NCBI GenBank assembly: GCA_024276125.1
Contig: JAJRXT010000100.1
Span: 1 to 45,328 of the forward strand
DNA from: a bacterium
Lineage (GTDB): Bacteria > SZUA-182 > SZUA-191 > JAJRXT01
Direction: 5' to 3'
DNA length: 45,328 nt
Both the position numbers and the translations under genes were made by a program. A model generated the notes under the pieces. That model did no database searches. It had not been told where the DNA came from and saw only the letters and a program-made list of their open reading frames with translations. Of the stretch, positions 16,938 to 25,090 are shown one piece after another (within the stretch, counting starts at the first letter, position 1; each line of letters opens with the position of its first letter).

Positions 16938-18488
16938 GTGAAAAAAAGAAAGTGGTGTTTCGGGCTGTATTTGTTAGCAGCAGTATTAATTAGCGCTGGT
17001 TTGGTATCGGTTAAAAATGTTTCAGCCGCAACATTTAATGTCTGTAAAACAAGCTGTGCCTATTCTACGATTCAATCTGCAATAAATGCCGCCAGTCCCG
17101 GGGATACCGTACTGGTAGATGATGGAACATACATAGAAAATATCGACTTTATGGGAAAGGCAATCACCGTTAATTCAGTAAACGGTGCAGGAAAAACCAT
17201 AATTGACGGCGCTCAAAAAGACAGCGTGGTAACCTTTAATAACAATGAAGACAGAAGTTCAGTGCTGGCCGGATTTACTCTTACAAATGGAAGCGGTAAA
17301 CCTGACATTTGGAGAGGCAATGTTTGGGGTGGCGGAATTTATATTAACGGGGCCTCGCCCAACATCAATAATTGTATTATACAGCAAAACCATGCCGATT
17401 GGCAGGGCGGCGGAATATATTGCGCCAATAATTCCTCACCACAAATTTATAAATGTACTATTAGAGGAAACGATTCTGGCGGATATGGCGGCGGCATTCA
17501 TATTGAACAATCTTCACCGGAAATTACTGCTTGTACTATTAGCAACAACGTGGCTGGCCTAAGCGGCGGCGGGATAGAATTCGAGACGACTTCCGGCGCT
17601 ATAAAGGATTGCCAGGTTTTACTCAATATAGCTAACTATGGCGGTGGTGCAGATGTTTATAATTCCTCGCCCAGCTTTGTTAATTGTGTTATTGCAAATA
17701 ATAATGCTTTAGAATCCGGCGGCGGACTCTCCGGCGGCGGCGCATTCTATAATTTAATAAACTGTACTGTAGCAAATAATACATCCGGCGCTGAGGGCTC
17801 CGGGATTTGGTGCTTTGACGGCTTCCCTACTGTGGTAAACAGTATTGTCTGGGGGAATACTATTTACGTCCCTGCATCCGTACCTGATCCTATAACCATT
17901 ACCTATTCTAATATAGAAGGCGGCTGGGCAGGTACCGGCAATATAAATGCCGACCCATTGTTTGTTACAGTGGATAACTATCACCTTAATGCCGGTTCTC
18001 CCTGTATAGATACCGCTGACCCTGCCAGCTCCCCGCCCGCATTTCCTGCTGATGATATAGACGGCGATACAAGGCCGCAAGGCGCTGCTTATGATATGGG
18101 CGCTGATGAATATAAGGAAATCATACCGCCTTCGGTCGTCGTCGGACAGATTTTTACGCAAAATAGTATCGGCGAATGGGATATGGAGTTTGTCCAAGGG
18201 AATAGTATACAAATAAACGAGGGTGTAACGATAAAAGGCAGCCCCGAACAGATATTAGATATGCAGGTACGCTATTACTTTATTGATTCTGCTGATATTT
18301 TGACCCTGTTAGGGACGCAGGTATATTATAACTACACCCCCGGCACATATTATGTCACTCTAAGCGCTGTATTGCCTCAGAATGCTGCTTTAGGAGAAGG
18401 GGAAGTTCGCAGCTCCGCAATACTTAGACAAGGCGGCGCCGAGGTTGACCGCGGCTCCTACGGCGGGAATATATATATAAGACAGTAA
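16938..18488 (+). CDS. Secreted parallel beta-helix protein
   Basis: A protein of about 516 residues with a signal peptide (KKRKWCFGLYLLAAVLISAG, cleavage near VSA). The mature part starts ATFNVCKTSCAYSTIQSAIN, then AASPGDTVLVDDGTYIENI, the usual N-cap of right-handed beta-helix proteins of the pectate-lyase/DUF1565 type. About ten coils follow, with repeating GGGI and SSPxxxxCxI patterns such as GGGIYINGASPNINNCII. The helix ends at AYDMGADEY, typical of choice-of-anchor and PKD-like secreted proteins. A C-terminal beta domain from about residue 400 carries no obvious sorting motif. GTG 16938 is preferred because GGAGG lies eight bases ahead. It may bind or cleave polysaccharide, but no catalytic residues can be assigned. 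Confidence 0.82.
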   Translation: MKKRKWCFGLYLLAAVLISAGLVSVKNVSAATFNVCKTSCAYSTIQSAINAASPGDTVLVDDGTYIENIDFMGKAITVNSVNGAGKTIIDGAQKDSVVTFNNNEDRSSVLAGFTLTNGSGKPDIWRGNVWGGGIYINGASPNINNCIIQQNHADWQGGGIYCANNSSPQIYKCTIRGNDSGGYGGGIHIEQSSPEITACTISNNVAGLSGGGIEFETTSGAIKDCQVLLNIANYGGGADVYNSSPSFVNCVIANNNALESGGGLSGGGAFYNLINCTVANNTSGAEGSGIWCFDGFPTVVNSIVWGNTIYVPASVPDPITITYSNIEGGWAGTGNINADPLFVTVDNYHLNAGSPCIDTADPASSPPAFPADDIDGDTRPQGAAYDMGADEYKEIIPPSVVVGQIFTQNSIGEWDMEFVQGNSIQINEGVTIKGSPEQILDMQVRYYFIDSADILTLLGTQVYYNYTPGTYYVTLSAVLPQNAALGEGEVRSSAILRQGGAEVDRGSYGGNIYIRQ

Positions 18489-18532
18489 TTTGGTACTCCG
18501 GGGCATCCGCAATGCTGTTGACTAAAGAGAGC

Positions 18533-18615
18533 TGTATTCTGAACGAAGCGTAAGCGCAGTGAAGAATCTCCCGTTTTCGTAAGCGAGGAGATTCTTCGCT
18601 CCGCTCAAGAATGAC
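18533..18615. repeat. Family A palindrome
   Basis: A copy with a worn left end (TGTATTCTGAACGAAGCG) and an intact right end (AAGAATGACA). It lies between the convergent beta-helix and CDF transporter genes and might act as a bidirectional transcript end. Confidence 0.8.
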
Positions 18616-18628
18616 AGCCTAATAAAGT

Positions 18629-19786
18629 TTATCCATTATAAACATCTACGTGGACCATAACCTCTTTTATATTCGGTAATTGCAATAGCTTTTGCCTAAA
18701 CTTTTTGGCCAGCTCATGTCCTTGTATAACTTGTAAATACGGATCTACCTCAATATCGACTTCCAAGCAAATATCTTTTCCATGAGTTCTTATCTTAAGA
18801 CCGTGTAAGCCCATAATACCGTCTACAGACTTCGCTGTTTGGTAAATGTTTTTTTCGATTATTTCATCAGAGGCTGTTTTGGATATTTTATTGGGATCAG
18901 AGCCTTCCTGCTCAATATGTATGTGAACATCGCCTATATTATGAATCTGTCTTAATACCGCCTCCCGGGCTAAAGAGGCTATATAATGACCCTCTGTAAC
19001 CGATATACGCGGGCTGACCTCTATATGTATATCCACAAAAATTTCATTGCCCACATGACGGCTTTTTAACCCGTGTAATCCCAGCACTCCGGCAACGCTA
19101 CAGACCGCCTCTTCAATATGAGAGCGTGTTTCCTTATTTACCGCAGTATCCGCTAAATCGCTCATCGCCCCCCAGCAAATGTCAGCGCTTACTTTAATAA
19201 TAAGCAGGGCAACAGCAACCGCAGCCAAAGGGTCTAAAATCCACCAAGCTGGATTCAGCCTTGCTCCGGCTATCCCGATAAAAACAGCAACCGAAGACAG
19301 CGCATCCGATCGATGGTGCCAGGCATTAGCTTTCAGCGCCTGAGAGTTTATACGTATACTTACTTTTATAGTATACCGGTAAAGAATCTCCTTGCTTATA
19401 ATAGATGCCAGACTTATTAATAAAGCTATTAAACTGGGATCGTATTTACTGCCTGATATAATAGCTACAACCGATTTATAAGCAATCCCAAAGCCGACCA
19501 TACCCAAAATTATGCCCAAAATAAAAGTGGCTATGGTCTCAATGCGCCCATGTCCATAGGGATGAGTCTCATCCACAGGACGCTCGGCCACTCTTAAACC
19601 GATAAGCACCAATATATCCGACAAAAAATCAGAAAGAGAATGTATGGCATCGGCTATTAATGCCCCGCTATGACCTATTATTCCCCCTATACCCTTAAGT
19701 ATGGTCAGCAGCAAGCTGGTCAATAAACCGATATAAACAATGCGTTCTCCCTTAACGAGTCTTTGGCTTTTATCTAAAGAAGACAT
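18629..19786 (-). CDS. Cation diffusion facilitator with two dimerisation domains
   Basis: A 385-residue inner-membrane metal/proton antiporter exporting zinc, iron or a similar divalent ion. The six-helix core shows DAIHSLSDFLSDILVLIGLR, then HPYGHGRIETIATFILG, and HHRSDALSSVAVFIGI. These supply the D-x3-D/H-x3-D metal site. After the core there are two copies of the ZT_dimer cytoplasmic domain. The first runs about residues 210-290 (GVLGLHGLKSRHVGNEIFVD), the second about 305-383 (GIMGLHGLKIRTHGKDICLE). Most CDF proteins have one such domain and about 300 residues. The duplication is visible from the shared GLHGLKxR and VDIxIEV patterns. The start is ATG 19786. Substrate is not decided by the motifs. 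Confidence 0.9.
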   Translation of the reverse strand: MSSLDKSQRLVKGERIVYIGLLTSLLLTILKGIGGIIGHSGALIADAIHSLSDFLSDILVLIGLRVAERPVDETHPYGHGRIETIATFILGIILGMVGFGIAYKSVVAIISGSKYDPSLIALLISLASIISKEILYRYTIKVSIRINSQALKANAWHHRSDALSSVAVFIGIAGARLNPAWWILDPLAAVAVALLIIKVSADICWGAMSDLADTAVNKETRSHIEEAVCSVAGVLGLHGLKSRHVGNEIFVDIHIEVSPRISVTEGHYIASLAREAVLRQIHNIGDVHIHIEQEGSDPNKISKTASDEIIEKNIYQTAKSVDGIMGLHGLKIRTHGKDICLEVDIEVDPYLQVIQGHELAKKFRQKLLQLPNIKEVMVHVDVYNG

Positions 19787-19828
19787 AATTTATGCTTGTA
19801 GTTACGAGTTGGCCGGGCTTGGCAATTA

Positions 19829-20097
19829 TTTAACTCATGTTACGCAAAAAAATCTAAGAATACCATCGTAGGGTGGATTAAGGGGTATTATATAATAGGT
19901 ATTCTTACATATTTGAAGAACGCCGAACAGCCGGTAAGTTACCCCGAATCCACCGCCACTTGGCGCTTAAGCAATGGCGGCGGGTCCGCAACTATTATAA
20001 TAATATCGACTTAAATATATATTTGGAACTCTTTTCCAGTACCAGCTTGACCCACCCTACACAAAGAGACAAGCTTTGCGTAACATGAGTTATTTAA
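19829..20097. mobile_element. MITE-like element with 20-base terminal inverted repeats
   Basis: The ends are inverted copies of TAACTCATGTTACGCAAA. Next come GTAGGGTGG and CCACCCTAC, also inverted. A central hairpin has arms CCGCCACTTGGCG and a matching ATGGCGGCGG. No open frame is credible. The right end overlaps the cysteine desulfurase gene and supplies its TAA stop (20090-20092). A shortened copy lies at 32121-32270. Confidence 0.85.
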
Positions 20098-21223
20098 GTC
20101 TGCCTACAATATCAGTTACCGCATCAGCTAAGGTTTCTATATCCTTTACGGTATTATTGCGCCCTAGGCTTATACGAATAGTGCAGCGAGCTTCTTTTTC
20201 GGGTAAGCCCATAGCTAATAATACATGAGAGGTTTCCAGCGAACCGGTGCTGCAAACAGAGCCCGCAGATACAATAATACCCTCCAAATCCAAATTAATC
20301 AATAAGGATTCGCCGCTTACTCCACTAAATGTAAGGCTTAAAATACCGGGAAGTTTTTGTTCGGGGTGACCATTCAGTCTTACTCCATCAATACGCTTGT
20401 CTAATTTCCCCCAAAGATTATCCGCCAATAACCTAATATATTCCGTTTCTTGCGTTATCTTGGCGCTATATATTCCACAAGCTGTGCCCAGCCCGACTAT
20501 TGCGGCTACATTTTCCGTACCGGCGCGCAAATTATGTTCTTCATGTCCTCCATGCAGCAGGGGATTTATTTTAATACCGGATTTTATATAAAGCGCTCCA
20601 ACCCCTTTAGGGGCATATATTTTGTGACCGGAAAGTGAAAGCAAATCAATCCCCAGCTCACTTACGTTAATATTTATTTTACCAACAGCGGCAACAGCAT
20701 CAGTATGGAATAATATGCCATTATCTTTAGCCAGTTTAGCCATTTGTTTTACCGGCTGCAATACGCCTGTTTCATGATTAACCTGCATAATACTTATTAA
20801 ACCCGTATCGGCGGTAATGGCGTCGGCCAAGTCTTGAGGATTTATCTGCCCTTTTTTGTTTACCGGAAGATAAACGATATTAAAGCCGATTTGACTTAAA
20901 TAGGCGCAGCTCCTAAGTACCGCCGGATGCTCTATCTGTGAGGTAATAATACGCTTTTTAGCGCCCAACCCTGAAGCAGCCCCTAACAGGGCTAAATTTA
21001 CAGATTCCGTACCCCCGCTGGTAAAGACAATCTCTTGGGGTAATGCCCCAATTAACGCAGCGACTTCTTCCCGTGCGCTTTCAACGGCGGCCTTACCCTT
21101 GCGCCCCAAGCTGTGTATACTGGCGGGAATACCAAAATTTTCCTCAAAATACGGCATCATACCGGCTATTACCGCATTATCCGGCAAAGTAGTAGCGCTA
21201 TGATCAAAGTATAATTGACGCAA
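20090..21223 (-). CDS. Cysteine desulfurase (NifS/IscS type)
   Basis: A PLP enzyme that takes sulfur from cysteine as a persulfide for Fe-S cluster or thiolation chemistry. It begins MRQLYFDHSATTLPDNAV. The PLP-binding region shows FTSGGTESVNLALLGAA, QVNHETGVLQPV and FHTDAVAAVGKI, with the Schiff-base lysine in SLSGHKIYAPKG. The active cysteine is in SAGSVCSTGSLE. The start is TTG 21223 with GGAGT ahead. At 377 residues it is full length, and closer to NifS-like than SufS types. No scaffold gene such as iscU is adjacent. The final TAA belongs to the repeat that follows. Confidence 0.92.
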   Translation of the reverse strand: MRQLYFDHSATTLPDNAVIAGMMPYFEENFGIPASIHSLGRKGKAAVESAREEVAALIGALPQEIVFTSGGTESVNLALLGAASGLGAKKRIITSQIEHPAVLRSCAYLSQIGFNIVYLPVNKKGQINPQDLADAITADTGLISIMQVNHETGVLQPVKQMAKLAKDNGILFHTDAVAAVGKININVSELGIDLLSLSGHKIYAPKGVGALYIKSGIKINPLLHGGHEEHNLRAGTENVAAIVGLGTACGIYSAKITQETEYIRLLADNLWGKLDKRIDGVRLNGHPEQKLPGILSLTFSGVSGESLLINLDLEGIIVSAGSVCSTGSLETSHVLLAMGLPEKEARCTIRISLGRNNTVKDIETLADAVTDIVGRLK

Positions 21224-21242
21224 GATTTACTCCTAATTAACT

Positions 21243-21452
21243 GTAAGCTTAACTTATTTTATAAAAGAATAAAACCTTGAGGAACCCTTTTTGAAAAAAG
21301 TGTTCTTAAAACTCCTCCCAAAAACTTTCAATCTAAGGAATTTGGTCGGCGGCACAATAAGATCAGCTATAAATGTTGTTGCAAGATAACATGTGCTGCC
21401 AACCAAATTCCTTAAAATAAAGTTCTTAGGAAGGGGGTTTGGGGGGGGGGGG
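21243..21452. mobile_element. Truncated copy of the 312-base hairpin element
   Basis: This matches the element at 12186-12497 from its left arm (TTATTTTATAAAAGAATAAAACC) through the arms AAGGAATTTGGTCGGCGGC and CCAACCAAATTCCTT. It stops in a run of twelve G (21441-21452), so the outer right arm is missing. It ends about 40 bases from the RNase P RNA 3' end. Confidence 0.8.
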
Positions 21453-21490
21453 TAGAATGTGGTAGTTTTAAATGGAAATAAAAGAACGCA

Positions 21491-21911
21491 ATAAGCAGCC
21501 CGTAAGCCGAGTTTTGTTTTCAAAGTTATCACTTTGAATGATGATCATTTATCTAGGGTATCAATTACTTGATACCTCAAGCAACCTACCCGGAAACATC
21601 GGACGGGCAGTCCTACAACGTTTCCCTATTTGGTCTTGCTCCAAGCGGGGTTTACCAAGCCAGGAGAGTCGCCTCTCCTGCTGGTGCGCTCTTACCGCAC
21701 CTTTTCACCCTTACCGGCAACCCCAAGGGGCTTGCTTAGGCGGTATGTTTTCTGCGGCACTTTCCTTAGGGTTTCCCCCACTGGGCGTTACCCAGCGCTC
21801 TGCCCTGCGGAGCTCGGACTTTCCTCCCGCACTCATATATATACATGTTTAGGTTTAACGACAAACCAAAACATCGACAAAAAGAGTACCGGCGATCATC
21901 TGGGCTGCTTT
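21491..21911 (-). ncRNA. rnpB: RNase P RNA (class A)
   Basis: The catalytic RNA that trims tRNA 5' leaders, about 420 bases. The P1 stem pairs AAGCAGCCC at the 5' end with GGGCTGCTT at the 3' end. The universally conserved segment GAGGAAAGTCCGAGCTCC lies about 80 bases from the 5' end. Further in are GCAGAAAACATACCGCC and the 3' conserved ACTCGGCTTACGGGCTGC. GGTAAGGGTGAAAAGGTGCGGTAAGAGC, seen as GGTGAAAAGGTGCGGTAAG, is the usual P10-P12 region. Ends are set by the P1 pairing and may be off by a few bases. Open frames on the opposite strand here are not genes. Confidence 0.95.
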
Positions 21912-22000
21912 TATGCGTTCTTAAACATAGGCCATGTTCATGCAACTTATTCGTGGCGTAAGATTGTCAAATTCGACGCCAATTTGAGGTCTGATTTTAT

Positions 22001-22083
22001 ATTTCGGGATGTTTCATCCCGAAACCAGATAATATGTATCCGAAAGTAGCGTATGTTTCGGGGCGGGACACCCCGAAACATAT
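22001..22083. repeat. Two family B palindromes
   Basis: Hairpins at 22001-22025 (arms TTTCGGGATG and CATCCCGAAA) and 22053-22083 (arms TGTTTCGGGG and CCCCGAAACA). They lie between rnpB and the RNase HI-like gene. Confidence 0.82.
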
Positions 22084-22099
22084 GCTTACAAACCATAGT

Positions 22100-22531
22100 T
22101 TATGAACTTTTGCAGTATAAATCAAAATCACTTTTTTCTTTTACTGCTTTATTGACCAAAGCGTCAGCTTCTTCGTTTTTATCTCTGGTAATATGGGTTA
22201 TAACCACTTTATCAAAATTACTAACCAGTTTTCTTACTTTAATACTAAGCGCTTGTAACGCTCTGTTTTTTATCTTATACTGACCATTGTACTGTCTTAC
22301 CAATAATTGAGAATCTGAAAATATCTGAATCTCCTTTACAGAAAACAAAGCGGCCTTCTCTAAAGCCAGGAGCAAAGCATTATATTCGGCTACATTATTA
22401 GTCGCCTTGCCAAGATAGCGGGCGGCTTCATGCAGCGCTTCACCATTTTCATCATATAATACAGCCGCAGATGCGGCATCCCCCGGATTACCCTTAGAGC
22501 ATCCATCTATATATATAGTTAATTTATCCAT
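22100..22531 (-). CDS. RNase HI-family protein
   Basis: A 143-residue RNase H fold protein that would cut RNA in RNA-DNA hybrids. The catalytic acids are visible in order: Asp in TIYIDGCSKGNPG, Glu in NNVAEYNALLLALE, Asp in IQIFSDSQLLVRQYNG, and Asp in THITRDKNEEADALVNKA. The sequence is of the short archaeal/Bacillus-like type without a basic protrusion or extra hybrid-binding domain. It starts at ATG 22531 and follows the zinc-ribbon gene by 14 bases, probably in one operon with it and the Nif3 gene. Confidence 0.9.
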   Translation of the reverse strand: MDKLTIYIDGCSKGNPGDAASAAVLYDENGEALHEAARYLGKATNNVAEYNALLLALEKAALFSVKEIQIFSDSQLLVRQYNGQYKIKNRALQALSIKVRKLVSNFDKVVITHITRDKNEEADALVNKAVKEKSDFDLYCKSS

Positions 22532-22545
22532 ACTATTTAATATTA

Positions 22546-23274
22546 TTAAGTTGTCTTTACCACAATGTTGTGTCGTTTTGTGTAAATAATTCGCTGGCAG
22601 TTAGAACAAGAATAAATTTTTTTTCTTTTTTTTACCTCTTCATATACTTGTGGGGTTATATGAATAAAGCATCCCTGACATACTGCATCTTTTACTTCAA
22701 CTATTGCGGTTCCAGCCTTCTTTTCTACCAGATTTTGATATTGTTTAAGTAAATCCGCATCCAGTTTTTTTTTTAAATCATCTTGTTTTGCTTGCAGGTT
22801 TTGTTTGTTTTTATTATGCTCGCCCAAAATAAGCTGTTGTTTTTTTATTTGGAGTTCAATCTCTTTTTTTTCAAGAGCTAATTTATCCTTATGAGACTTT
22901 AATTCTTTCCGCAGATTATCCTCTGCTTCCATTAAGTTAAGGATTTCTTCTTCTTCTTGATTGATGGTTTCTTGCGCCTGTTGTATCTCATGCAGTAAGC
23001 TTTGGTATTCACGGTTTGTTTTTACACTTATTAACTGATTTTTATATTTTTTAATTTCCGCATCTTTAACATCCAGATTGCGTTCAAGTTTTCTATGTTG
23101 TTTTTTTATATCTTCTTGCTTATCTTTAAGCTGATTAAACTCTTGCTGCGAATCCAACTGCTGCTGTTTCTCCCTTTCTATAGCGCCTAATACAGCAGCA
23201 ATTTGCTTATCATAGTCAATAAGTTTTAAATCAATATCTTGTAGGTTAATTAGTATTTCCAGATTCTGACTCAC
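22546..23274 (-). CDS. Coiled-coil protein with C4 zinc ribbon (DUF164/CT398 type)
   Basis: A 242-residue protein with a long antiparallel coiled coil (about residues 10-185, rich in K, E and Q) and a C-terminal zinc ribbon. The four cysteines are in VCQGCFIHITPQ and YSCSNCQRIIY. The family (related to Chlamydia CT398 and H. pylori HP0958) has been linked to RpoN/flagellar regulation and secretion in some bacteria. Its general function is unclear. It starts with GTG 23274, overlapping the Nif3 gene end by 29 bases. RNase HI follows directly, an arrangement common in many bacteria. Confidence 0.88.
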   Translation of the reverse strand: MSQNLEILINLQDIDLKLIDYDKQIAAVLGAIEREKQQQLDSQQEFNQLKDKQEDIKKQHRKLERNLDVKDAEIKKYKNQLISVKTNREYQSLLHEIQQAQETINQEEEEILNLMEAEDNLRKELKSHKDKLALEKKEIELQIKKQQLILGEHNKNKQNLQAKQDDLKKKLDADLLKQYQNLVEKKAGTAIVEVKDAVCQGCFIHITPQVYEEVKKRKKIYSCSNCQRIIYTKRHNIVVKTT

Positions 23275-24406
23275 TTACATATCCCTCGTCGCTTATAAAA
23301 CAAAATGGGTCTGCCTGACTATGAGCTGCGATTACCTCAACCGACAGATTTGCTTCTTTAAAACATTTGGTCAGCTTTTTAGTTAATTTATCTACAATGG
23401 GCAGTTCTGAATAATAGTGTCCAACATCAATAATTGCCAGCTTCTGTGCCTGCGCCAGCATCGCCTGGTGATATTTTATATCACCGGTAACCAATACCTG
23501 CGCTCCCGCTGTTTTCGCCTGAGTGATAAAATCACCGCCGCTGCCGCTGCATACTGCCACTCGTTTAATCATCTGCTTTTTATTGCCAACCAATATTAGC
23601 GCCGGTAAGCTTAATTTCTTTTTAAGGTCAAGCGAGAGTTTCTCCAGTGATACAGCGCTATTTAAAATACCGATTCTGCCTATCCCGCACAATTTACCCC
23701 AAGTTTTAACCGGATATATATCGCAAGCTACCTCTTCATATGGATGCACACGATATATTGCCCGCATAACCGAGCTAAGTTTTTGTTTATTTATAATACT
23801 TTCAATTCGTATTTCTGATACGCGATTTATTTTGTCATTATCGCCTATATAAGGCTTAGCGCTAGCATTCGGCTTAAAGGTTCCAATACCTTTTTGCCAA
23901 AAAGAGCAGTGAGAATACGAGCCTATATTGCCGGCGCCCGCCCTAGTCATGGCATCATAAACCCTGAGAGCATCTTCTTCGGGAACAAAAACCACCACTT
24001 TATATAATTCTTCTTTTTGGGAAGATAAAACTTCTTTATTATCCAAGCCTATAATATCCGCCAGAACATCATTTACTCCATCCGGTGCGGCATCCAGGTT
24101 GGTATGAGCTGTGTATACATTCAGCTCGGCTTTTATCAACCGGCGTATTAGATTTGCAGTAGATGAGCGAAAATTAAGGCGGGATAATGGCTTAAAAAAT
24201 AACGGGTGATGACTTATTATTAACTGAGCGCCGGATTCAGCTGCCTCGTTTATGACTGATGGTACAATATCCAGACAAATCAGAATCTTACGGATTCCAG
24301 CATCAGGGTCGCCTAATTGCAGCCCGACATTATCCCAGCTCTGTGCCCAGGATGCGGGGGCGACAGCATCTAAAATTGGTAAAATCTGATTTAAAATGAC
24401 CCCCAT
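23246..24406 (-). CDS. Nif3-like dinuclear metal center protein
   Basis: A 386-residue member of the Nif3/YbgI/YqfO family, which forms hexameric rings with a dinuclear metal site. Metal ligands are visible in LIISHHPLFFKPLSRL, YTAHTNLDAAPDGVND, GDIKYHQAMLAQ and DVGHYYSELPIVDKL. The extra middle part, about residues 130-240 (VVFVPEEDALRVYDAMTRAG and IYRVHPYEEVACDIYP), is the PII-like insertion found in longer YqfO-type members. It starts at ATG 24406. Suggested roles include GTP cyclohydrolase-like activity, but the biochemical function is not settled. It heads the Nif3-zinc ribbon-RNase H operon. Confidence 0.9.
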   Translation of the reverse strand: MGVILNQILPILDAVAPASWAQSWDNVGLQLGDPDAGIRKILICLDIVPSVINEAAESGAQLIISHHPLFFKPLSRLNFRSSTANLIRRLIKAELNVYTAHTNLDAAPDGVNDVLADIIGLDNKEVLSSQKEELYKVVVFVPEEDALRVYDAMTRAGAGNIGSYSHCSFWQKGIGTFKPNASAKPYIGDNDKINRVSEIRIESIINKQKLSSVMRAIYRVHPYEEVACDIYPVKTWGKLCGIGRIGILNSAVSLEKLSLDLKKKLSLPALILVGNKKQMIKRVAVCSGSGGDFITQAKTAGAQVLVTGDIKYHQAMLAQAQKLAIIDVGHYYSELPIVDKLTKKLTKCFKEANLSVEVIAAHSQADPFCFISDEGYVSESESGNTN

Positions 24407-24417
24407 TTAGGCTACCT

Positions 24418-24497
24418 TTTAGGGGCGTGTCGCCCAAGCCAATTCAGGGGAATTCCCCCTACGCTTCCGTTGGTCGCTACCCCCATTTTTATCAATA
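24418..24497. repeat. Repeat D, second copy
   Basis: Reverse-strand match to the repeat at 11095-11167: it contains CTACGCTTCCGTTGGTCGCTACC read on the plus strand, of which GCTTCCGTTGGTCGCTACC is identical. From 24498 to 24669 there is AT-rich DNA with an inverted pair CTTGAAAAATTT and AATTTTTCAAG, and no gene. Confidence 0.78.
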
Positions 24498-24669
24498 AAC
24501 TATAAAATATCAACTTGAAAAATTTAAAATATTTTCGCTAGTTGGCGATAAGTCTCTTTAAGCAGGTACATATGGGCATTTTGAAAAATTGATCTTATCT
24601 TCTAATATCAGGATGATATTGAACTAAATTCCTAATTTTTCAAGGCGCCTGTATAATTAGAGGAAAAAT

Positions 24670-24745
24670 TGGTGGGCCCACCAGGACTCGAACCTGGGAC
24701 CAACCGGTTATGAGCCGGTGGCTCTACCAACTGAGCTATGGGCCC
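24670..24745 (-). tRNA. tRNA with CAU anticodon (Met, or Ile2)
   Basis: A 76-base cloverleaf with an encoded CCA end. The acceptor stem pairs GGGCCCA with TGGGCCC. The D arm is GCTCAGTTGGTAGAGC. The anticodon stem pairs CCGG and CCGG around the loop CTCATAA, so the anticodon is CAT. The T arm shows GGTTCGAGTCC. It lacks the C1-A72 mismatch of initiator tRNA. It is thus elongator tRNA-Met, or tRNA-Ile2 if modified by TilS. Sequence alone does not decide. Confidence 0.95.
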
Positions 24746-24905
24746 CTAAAATTTGTGCATTAAACACGCCCAAACCTAATAATAACGTCAATTTAACGAA
24801 AGCATAACATATTAATTTTACACTTTCAATATATTAATCGCAAAGTTTTTGGAGATTTCTATAATTACCGCCAAGTTACTACCTATAGTAAAGTTATCCA
24901 TTTTT

Positions 24906-24991
24906 GTCATTCTGAAGCCGTAGGCCGAAGAATCCGCTTGCATATGGATGCGGGAGATTCTTCACTGCGCTGCGCTTCGTTCAAGAATGAC
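24906..24991. repeat. Family A palindrome
   Basis: A full copy opening GTCATTCTGAAGCCG and closing TTCAAGAATGAC. It lies in the gap downstream of rpoD, together with a trace of a TTCCCGATAAAAGCATTCGGGAA hairpin at about 25031-25053. Confidence 0.82.
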
Positions 24992-25090
24992 AAAATGAAT
25001 GTATACATTTTAAGAAACCGCTGTACAGGATTCCCGATAAAAGCATTCGGGAATGACTGTTGTTTTGCAAGAAACTCTACGGCCAATTTC

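Noticed and set aside
21538-22049. Plus-strand open frames across 21.5-22.0 kb
   Set aside because: They lie antisense to the RNase P RNA and the adjoining palindromes. The RNA's conserved segments explain the sequence.
24670-24745. Initiator tRNA-fMet
   Set aside because: The first acceptor pair is G-C, not the C1-A72 mismatch of bacterial initiators, and the anticodon stem lacks the three G-C pairs in initiator order.
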